This document shows, piece by piece, positions 56,779-64,000 of a stretch of DNA of 64,000 nucleotides (position 1 is the stretch's first letter; each line of letters opens with the position of its first letter). The stretch is taken from assembly GCF_963678975.1 (NCBI RefSeq), contig NC_089285.1, positions 5,814,694-5,878,693 of the forward strand, written 5' to 3'. The translations under genes and the position numbers were made by a program. The DNA is from Dysidea avara (lineage: Eukaryota > Porifera > Demospongiae > Dictyoceratida > Dysideidae). A model generated the notes under the pieces. That model was not told the DNA's origin, ran no database searches, and saw only the letters and a list, made by a program, of their open reading frames with translations.

Positions 56779-56951
56779 CTTCTGGTTTAGACAGTCTGTC
56801 ATTAGCTGGTTCATATGGTCTAGTCCTTAACACATAGTCAGTGTTGAGACATAGTGCGTTCACCTGACAGGAGCTCACATGATCCAATTACTACTACATG
56901 TACACCACTAACCCAGTGACCATGTCCTGATAGTGTCCTACATAATATTCC
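56779..56951 (-). CDS. NLE1: NLE1 exons GILCR.. and VNAL.., unit 3
   Basis: 56913-56951 (GILCRTLSGHGHW) and 56779-56863 (VNALCLNTDYVLRTRPYEPA, then NDRLSKPE) have the same lengths and phases as 18683-18721 and 18549-18633, both open. The next exon (GDLHQ..) is not seen, because inserted repeat sequence follows directly. Confidence 0.85.
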
Positions 56952-57006
56952 CTATGGAAGGGGAAGTATGTCAAATCTGTAATGTGGGTATGGATAATTA
57001 ATACAT

Positions 57007-57052
<46 letters not shown>

Positions 57053-57067
57053 ACGCACACACGTAAT

Positions 57068-57123
<56 letters not shown>
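57007..57123. repeat. (CA)n microsatellite replacing an NLE1 exon
   Basis: About 115 bp of nearly pure CA with a GTACGCAC interruption. In unit 1 this interval holds a shorter CA tract followed by the DSTVHIWD exon (18832-18987). The exon is absent here and the CA tract runs into the minisatellite. Confidence 0.9.
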
Positions 57124-57125
<2 letters not shown>

Positions 57126-57169
57126 CACATGCATGCACTAGTACAACACACACACAAAACACATACACT

Positions 57170-58262
57170 ACTATCCTATAGTGTGGAGTACATACACTAC
57201 CATCCTATAGTGTGGAGTACGTACACTACTATCCTATAGTGTGGAGTACAAACATTACTATCCTATAGTGTGGAGTACATACACTACTATCCTATAGTGT
57301 GGAGTACATACACTACTATCCTATAGTGTGGAGTACATACACTACTATCCTATAGTGTGGAGTACATACACTACTATCCTATAGTGTGGAGTACATACAC
57401 TACCATCCTATAGTGTGGAGTACGTACACTACTATCCTATAGTGTGGAGTACAAACATTACTATCCTATAGTGTGGAGTACATACACTACCATCCTATAG
57501 TGTGGAGTACGTACACTACTATCCTATAGTGTGGAGTACATACACTACCATCCTATAGTGTGGAGTACCTACACTACTATCCTATAGTGTGGAGTACATA
57601 CACTACCATCCTATAGTGTGGAGTACGTACACTACTATCCTATAGTGTGGAGTACAAACATTACCATCCTATAGTGTGGAGTACGTACACTACTATCCTA
57701 TAGTGTGGAGTACAAACATTACTATCCTATAGTGTGGAGTACGTACACTACTATCCTATAGTGTGGAGTACGTACACTACTATCCTATAGTGTGGAGTAC
57801 ATACACTACTATCCTATAGTGTGGAGTACATACACTACCATCCTATAGTGTGGAGTACATACACTACCATCCTATAGTGTGGAGTACATACACTACTATC
57901 CTATAGTGTGGAGTACATACATTACTATCCTATAGTGTGGAGTACATACACTACTATCCTATAGTGTGGAGTACATACACTACTATCCTATAGTGTGGAG
58001 TACATACACTACCATCCTATAGTGTGGAGTACATACACTACCATCCTATAGTGTGGAGTACATACACTACCATCCTATAGTGTGGAGTACATACACTACC
58101 ATCCTATAGTGTGGAGTATATACACTACTATCCTATAGTGTGGAGTACATACACTACTATCCTATAGTGTGGAGTACATACACTACTATCCTATAGTGTG
58201 GAGTACATACACTACCATCCTATAGTGTGGAGTACATACACCACCATCCTATAGTGTGAAGT
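57170..58262. repeat. 29-bp minisatellite, about 38 copies
   Basis: Same unit as 18981-19273 (CCTATAGTGTGGAGTACATA plus nine bases), with several variants: GTACGTACACT, GTACAAACATT, GTACCTACACT. Variants recur in blocks, showing higher-order duplication. It ends against the remnant of the DPDCR exon at about 58268. Confidence 0.93.
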
Positions 58263-58669
58263 ACATATACAAGATCCCTAACAGGAATTATGTACCATAA
58301 AATATTATGTAATTATCAATGCAAAATATAGTGCATATAAGCACAGGTGGTTATGATCGCAGTACACAAAGTGTTATAACTACCAACACAATTAATGATA
58401 AATGTACACAAGGACCAAAAGTTGAAAGCAAGCATAAAGCTTGTACAGCTTCTAGAAAAAAATGTTACAGTGGTTGTTACATGTAGACCTACATGTAGCT
58501 AATTGACTATACTTTCCATTGGCATTACAATAAAAGCTAATGGAGGTAAAAGCTAAGTCCACACTGATCATTTCCAATAGTTTGACTTCACATTTACAAG
58601 TCCCATACAATTCAGTCTCACAACTATATGCAGAACGTCTATATATGGTCTGTATATGAGCATACTTAC

Positions 58670-58767
58670 TGATGCATTGGTCTCCATGACAACCATGTTA
58701 TCCACTGTCTGTGGCCAGTTAGGAATTTCCCCAATTGTTTACCAGTTACTGAGTCCCATATACACAC
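58670..58767 (-). CDS. NLE1: NLE1 exon VCIWD.., unit 3
   Basis: A 98-base exon reading VCIWDSVTGKQLGKFLTGHR, then QWITWLSWRPMHQ, intact borders and phase. It is closer to family consensus (LTGH) than unit 1 (PSGH). Confidence 0.9.
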
Positions 58768-58893
58768 CTGTAGATTGTATGATAAACTGATAACAATTGT
58801 ATCATGGTGTGTAGAAGAGAAATTTTCACAAGTATTGGATATGTCTCACACTGTGTAGTAGGGTATTAACATACTGTGTATAAATGTGTAGTA

Positions 58894-59617
58894 TAGTGGA
58901 ACCTCTCTTAATGGTCACCTGAGTTGGGTGGTCACCTCAGCAAAATGGCCATGTGACTGGTCCCGACTGATTCCTAAACAGTTTGTACAGAAATAGTTTG
59001 CATTAAGCGGTCACCTCTATAACACATATAACAGCCAGCTTTTGGAAGCACTTCATTATACAAAAAAGCCTCTCACAAAGCAGCCACAGCAAGTCATAAC
59101 AGTGAGTAAACCAGTTACACTACTTTATACTTCTATAACATTTTATACTCACAATTGTGTTCTGTATAGATAAGCTTATAGCCACTCCATGGCTTTGTCT
59201 CTTCACACGATTCCAATTAAAGCTCACCCCACAATATGCTAATTTTTTGAATTTATCTCGGAATTTACAGTTGTGTAGTTACCAGGTAACTGTCTTTCCA
59301 GTATAAAAACCATAGCCTTTCCTTCACTGGCTTTGTAGTAAGGCAGCCTAGTGATAATGTCTCCATATAGTGGTTTCTCGCTCTTGTTGGTCATCCTTTC
59401 TGGTTTCTGCTAGCTACTTTGTTTATGCTTGTTATGTAGTAATGGATTGAAGAGTAGGCATGTGTGAGGATAGCTATAATCCCAGGAACCTTTGTATAAA
59501 GGTCAAACCTTGGTTTGTGGCCTATGGCTGCTTTATAGAGATATGATAGGCAACCACCTCTCTATAAAGACCAAATATCTCTGACCTGAAGGTGACCGCT
59601 TTAGACAGGTTCCACTG
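58894..59617. mobile_element. pogo-like MITE with TA TSD in NLE1 intron
   Basis: The ends TAGTGGAACCTCTCTTAA and inverse of CAGTGGAACCTGTCTAAA, TA on both sides (58892-58893 and 59618-59619). Unit 1 has the site unfilled (GTGTAGTAGTAAGAG, about 19835). CAGTGGAACCTC ends and TA duplication are usual for pogo/Tc1-type elements. 724 bp, no transposase seen. Confidence 0.8.
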
Positions 59618-59685
59618 TAGTAGTAAGAGTATTATTAAGGGTGGTAGAGGGAAATGAGGTGGACAACTCCATACATTTCACTCAC

Positions 59686-59762
59686 CTTGCCAGCTTTACA
59701 TCCTGATGCAATCTTCTTCCCATCTGGTGACCAGGCAATACTGAGGATCCAATGGCAGTGAG
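59686..59762 (-). CDS. NLE1: NLE1 exon AHCHW.., unit 3
   Basis: A 77-base exon reading AHCHWILSIAWSPDGKKIAS, then GCKAGK, GTGAG donor, ATGTAG acceptor. No NLE1 exon is recognised between here and the window end. Confidence 0.88.
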
Positions 59763-59770
59763 CTACATGT

Positions 59771-61161
59771 ATGTAGAGCAAGAGAGAAAGATAAGATACT
59801 ACATCAACCTTTTAGTATGTACACTACAATAAGGTACCACTCAATTGTGTTAGCTATACAAGCACATTTCAACAACAATACGAACACCTAAAATGATACT
59901 TTTGATGTGACCATTGTAGGAATTAAATGTGAACCACAGTGCTTATATTTCAGCAGTTACTTATAAGCATAAGGACTCCACTGAGAAGATGGCATTCAGC
60001 CCTGGCACTGGGTAAAGAGTATGGGAGTTCACACTGATGCACAAACATGCCATAGGAGACGAGACAAAGTGTTAAGAGATCACAAGGACTGTGTTGATAA
60101 TTAGAGTACGTCAACAATTGTAGTTTTTTGGTCTCACATACCAATGATCTCTCTCATGTTCTTGGTACGGTAGTACTGTATATCAGGGATCATGAAAATT
60201 TGGGCTTTTCTGGCCAAAAATATCACCCAAAAAACCAGCTTCACAATACATGTACCACCCTGGCACCTTGCCAATATTGGTAAGGTACAACCAAGCCCAA
60301 AAGTGCCTTCAGTAAGATCCTAAAGGCTTCCAATAAATTGTTACAAAATTGAAAAAAAAAATTTATTCAATGGAATTTTCTACTGATTAACTACCTGCCT
60401 ACACTGTACCTGATACCTTCAGGCAAGCGTAACTCGATAACGGCTGAGGCTATGGGCTTGATTTTTTTTTTTTTTAATGTGCTATACACAGTTGTAACAA
60501 CTAGTCTAATAAGAGTTGTACTGATAAGCCAATAATTAACTCTTTTACCATAATCAGTAGTGGACTGTGGCCAACAGATTATTAGCCTATTCAGCTTCAA
60601 CAGGTGCAGTACCACTAGAGGGATGGTATCAAAGGCTCTGGCATGTACTTAGCTAAATTGTTTATGTTTTGTGGCATAACCACAAAGCCAACCCTGTACA
60701 TGAATTCACTACAATGCAATAACCATATCATGTATTCATGCCTAACACTACAACATGTCACTGGATAGCATTTAGCTATTAGCATTTTTGCAACTATTAT
60801 AGATAAATTTCTCAGTTATTTCTGAATTGTGACTAGTGACTTTGTATGGCGATTGCATGATTTTTAATGAACTTGCAGCAGCATAGCAGGCCATAGAATT
60901 AAAAATTTCTTTGATTTAGCTCCTTCGTCCATACAATACTTTTTGTCATGTTACAGATAGAGAGTGTGTTATTGTGGAGTTGAATTAATATACAACATAG
61001 TTTGTGGTCATGTACTGTCAGGGTGTACATATTGGTTTAGTGGAAAGTTTTATGGTGCCACTCGATCCTTTGATGTGGCATTGAATAATACATCAATACA
61101 CGTAGTTGTTTATCATATGTTTATCATACAGTACGGAGAGTAACTGTCTATTAGGGATCAT
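59771..61161. other. Repeat-rich sequence without assignable gene
   Basis: Contains a reversed S1-related fragment at about 60190-60475 (AAGCCCAAAAGTGCCTTCAG, CAAGCGTAACTCGATAACGG). The remainder is AT-rich with no recognised protein or RNA. Confidence 0.5.
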
Positions 61162-61643
61162 CATTGGTGGATCTAGGATTTTTGAAAGGGACTTTCTGGG
61201 AGGTGTAGCTATATATTTCCTCCATAAAGCCATTGCATTAATATAACATTAATATAGCTATGTGACTATTGTGCTAGTCCACCACTTAGACATCCTTATT
61301 TGTTCTTTAATCAAAGAAAGATAGTGGTTTTTCTTTGCTTTAAGTTCTCATTACGGTCTCTTCTCTTTCGTTTTCTAATTTTTAACTCTCACACAGAAAC
61401 AAGTGCCTGAAAAAATAATTATCAAGTAAGCAGATGAGCTGCTGTGCATTTGATCTAGTTGGCCTCAGATATGAAAATGAAGACAATTTGTAAGTTATAT
61501 TTATTATAAATGTTACTGTTATGATAAAGAGCTAATTGCAATAGAAGAATGGCTTATATACTCAGCCAGCATCACTTTTAAAAGTGAAATTCTGAAAGGG
61601 GGTTTCTGTTGAAACTACCGAAACCTTTCTAGATCCGCCACTG
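61162..61643. mobile_element. hAT-like MITE, ATCAT flanks
   Basis: The ends CATTGGTGGATCTAGGA and inverse of CAGTGGCGGATCTAGAA, a common hAT terminus. ATCAT lies on both sides (61157-61161 and 61644-61648), shorter than the 8 bp expected, so part of the duplication may have diverged. Confidence 0.6.
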
Positions 61644-61644
61644 A

Positions 61645-62760
61645 TCATGGAGGTTCAGATTTCTGGCAAACCAGCCTCACAATACCTTCATGATGTCTTG
61701 GCAGTATTGGTGAGGTATAAATAAGCCCAAAAGTGTCTTCAGAATGGCCAAAAATGTTTTAGATCAGTTGCTATTAGCAGAATTTATTATAGACTGAATA
61801 ACTGCCTGATGCATTTAGACAAGTGTAACTTGACAACCTGACAACCTTTAATGCTACAGGCTTGATTTCTTTGCTGTTAGATGTCACTTCAGCCCTACTG
61901 GTGCCTTTTGGGTTACCACAGTACATATGTGACCGGATTTCACATAACAAGGCTTCCACACACACAAAATCAAACTTACGTTTTTGCCAGAAATGGATTG
62001 CTGGCCTAATACACTATCACATTCCACACTGTACTTCCTTCAGGACTGGCAAGTCTGGTTTCTGTGGCAGCTTTCTTCCGACCCTGTCAAAGCCACGAGT
62101 GGGAGATTGGCGCCATTGAATGGCCATGGCTTTGTGATAATGGTGTGTAGTGAGCTGGGACTTCACAGAGAGCTCACCAATAGTGTTCTCGGTCAATTTG
62201 GAGTGATTTGAGGGCCATGGAGAGCCCAAACTTGGCCTCTGGATTCCAATCGTCTTCTTACTCCATTTTATACCCGTATATTAAGACCACCATCCACCCC
62301 CACCCTCCCACCCTATTACTATCACCTGTGATATTATTACTCACTCGAGAAAAGCTGCCCAAAACAGGGCTAATTTTGGGCATCAGAAATGTATACACCC
62401 ACTCAGTGATAGCTAGTAAATAGATGCATACTTGGTGCAAATTTTGTTTGCACAGCTGTAGGCACTGGGAAGTTATTACACAATGATTACTTAAAATCGC
62501 CATATCTCCTAACGAAGTTTTGTGTGTCGAAGCCGGGTTTTGTCAAATTCAGTCACATATAATGCATGAATCATGGACCTACCTTTGTCCTCCTTTGTGT
62601 CCCATTTCTTTTCACCGAGTGTACAAGGTGTCGATTCTTGGTAGCACATATGGCTTCCTCTCTGTTGACTATCACATTTGTAACAAAAATCATCAACATT
62701 TTCTGTAGTGATTGAAGAGATGTTTCTCGTAGTCATCTGTAATGCTGTGTAACTAGCTGA
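61645..62760 (-). repeat. Reversed S1 copy split by a TGTGACC MITE
   Basis: S1 landmarks in reverse (CAAGTGTAACTTGACAACC, GGTGCCTTTTGGGTTACCAC; then TCCTCCTTTGTGTCCCATTT) stop at 61927 and resume at 62558. The break is at the ACATA before CAATGCAT in other copies. Confidence 0.7.
61928..62557. mobile_element. TGTGACC-type MITE with TA TSD
   Basis: TGTGACCGGATTTCACATAA, CTTCCACACACA inward, and inverse at the right end (AGTCACA). TA on both sides. 630 bp, nested in an S1 repeat. Open frames inside overlap on both strands and match nothing. Confidence 0.75.
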
Positions 62761-62869
62761 ACAACACGTACATGTGTGGGTTTAATAGAGGAATAGAATA
62801 AAGGTGACCACTGGTTAATTGAATTGTCAAACTGCATATTAATCTTAACAAATAGAAGGAAAAGTTAAG

Positions 62870-63118
62870 AATTTTCAAGTTGGACTATGGATGAAAAAAC
62901 GTAGTGAAACAAGGAAAAGTGCTGAAACAAGGAAGGTTGTCTATACCTGCTGATATACTAGTGGACATTAAAGCCCTAAACTTCAGTCTATACCCATGAC
63001 TTAATTAGGGATTAAATGTCCACTGCAGGTATAGGCAACCTTCACCACTTTTAGCTATTCCTTTGTTTCACTACTTTTTTGCTTTGATGAGTTTGATCCC
63101 TATAAAATTCCTACTACT
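62870..63118. mobile_element. Palindromic MITE family P3
   Basis: The arms (AAGTTGGACTATGGATGAAA, AGTGAAACAAGG, GGTTGTCTATACCTGC, AGTGGACATT) and inverses fold into one hairpin of about 250 bp. They share the AGTGAAACAAG core with P1 and P2 but not the rest. Confidence 0.7.
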
Positions 63119-63129
63119 TGTTTACTTTT

Positions 63130-63800
63130 TCATAACATAATGAGCCCACGCATACCACATTAAAAGAGAGAATGGCATCAGGCACACCATAGTAAAGTAA
63201 TTTTACATCAGAACGGGTACCCCAACAAACAATTATGTAACGGAAAGAGAGGTGACCATCATGCTCTGTTTTCAGCTATGCTCCACCCATTACACAGCAC
63301 TACAAACAAAGAACAGTATGAGAAATGTCTCTGCAATCAATCCAGTTACCATGGAAAATATGGGCAATAAGCATAATAGCCAACACAGCCACATCACACT
63401 ATCATAAATCAATACCTGCATTGTCAGTGAAAAGAACTAGGACACAAAGGAGGACAAAGGCAAGTCCATGATGCATGTATTGTATGTACTGCGGTTGACA
63501 TGGCAAAAAGACACATCTCGGGATGAAGCAATGCCGAACAATGAAGAAATCAAGCCCATAGTCTTATCCATTGTCAAGTTATGCTTGGCTAGAGGCATCA
63601 GTTAGTTAGTTAGTTAGTCAGTTGGCATAAAATTATAGCGAATAGAAGCTTTATTAAAATTCCGTAGAAAAGGGTTTGGGGCTAGTCTGATTACATTTTT
63701 GGGCTTAGCTGTGACTAACCAATGCTGCCAAGCTGTCATGACAGGAAATTGAGGCTGGTTTTAGGGTGATATTTTTGGCTGGAAAGAAAATCCCAGTTCT
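63130..63800 (+). repeat. Dispersed repeat S1, copy near window end
   Basis: Landmarks GTTTTCAGCTATGCTCCACC, CAAAGGAGGACAAAGGC, AAATCAAGCCCATAGTC and GGCATCAGTTAGTTAGTTAG. It again follows directly on a palindromic MITE. Confidence 0.6.
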
Positions 63801-64000
63801 GTATGATTACAATGCCACAAAACTGCTTTATAGTCATGTGTTTAAAATAAAATAATGAGCTCACTTATGTTGTTTACGTTTAAATGTCATGGACTTCAAT
63901 ATGAATTCAGCAATTAACCATGGTTTTTTGTGTGATATAGGAAAGGTCATTCAACAACAGTTGCAGTGATATGGATGAGTTTAATGCGTTGCTCTCATCT
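63801..64000. other. Window end, nothing assignable
   Basis: A possible AG acceptor at 63943 is followed by open sequence to the window edge in more than one frame. Too short to call. Confidence 0.2.

Larger units (their letters stand above)
55142..59770. repeat. Tandem segmental duplication, unit 3 (NLE1 part)
   Basis: Starts at the same TGATGATATACTG in the NLE1 intron. It carries NLE1 exons to 59762. Beyond that point the sequence no longer matches units 1 or 2. Confidence 0.8.

Noticed and set aside
56894..57239. ORFs rich in Cys-Val or His-Thr on both strands
   Set aside because: These are translations of the (CA)n microsatellite.
61862..62503. Overlapping ORFs on both strands near 62 kb
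   Set aside because: They straddle the border of a TGTGACC MITE nested in an S1 repeat, so they are chance fusions.

Overview
The window is eukaryotic nuclear DNA from an animal. Coding sequence sits in short exons with GT/AG introns. The two conserved genes I recognise are metazoan housekeeping genes (mitochondrial ribosomal protein uL18m/MRPL18 and the WD40 ribosome-assembly factor Notchless/NLE1). The rest is AT-rich and packed with BEL/Pao, DIRS, hAT-like and small inverted-repeat elements. A demosponge or other early-branching invertebrate fits, but that is inference. I saw no tRNA, rRNA or CRISPR array.

Layout. 0.7-6.2 kb: a TIR element with an 8-bp target duplication that carries a small PHD-finger protein on the minus strand, split by a nested stack of at least four other inverted-repeat elements. 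6.2-11.4 kb: fold-back elements and dispersed repeats. 12.2-12.8 kb: two exons of MRPL18 (plus strand, one in-frame stop). 13.2-27.1 kb: NLE1 on the minus strand, convergent with MRPL18. Fifteen exons of it can be followed from the second half of the NLE domain to the stop. Its introns hold a DIRS retroelement, MITEs and a minisatellite. 27.3-33.5 kb: a BEL/Pao retrotransposon with near-identical LTRs and a broken coding region.

From 13.9 kb onward the locus is a tandem array. Unit 1 (about 13.9-41.0 kb), unit 2 (about 41.0-55.1 kb) and unit 3 (from about 55.1 kb) each start in the same NLE1 intron. Units 1 and 2 also contain a second block, 'X' (about 33.5-41.0 and 45.6-55.1 kb), with unidentified plus-strand exon-like sequence and a degenerate minus-strand hAT transposase. 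Units 2 and 3 carry only subsets of the NLE1 exons and lack the last four. The NLE1 start is not visible in the window. Because the copies differ by clean insertions, each paralogue serves as the empty site for elements in the others.

59.8-64 kb: only dispersed repeats and MITEs. The working content is thus one ribosome-biogenesis gene and one mitochondrial-ribosome gene lying tail to tail, inside a locus remodelled by segmental duplication and mobile DNA.
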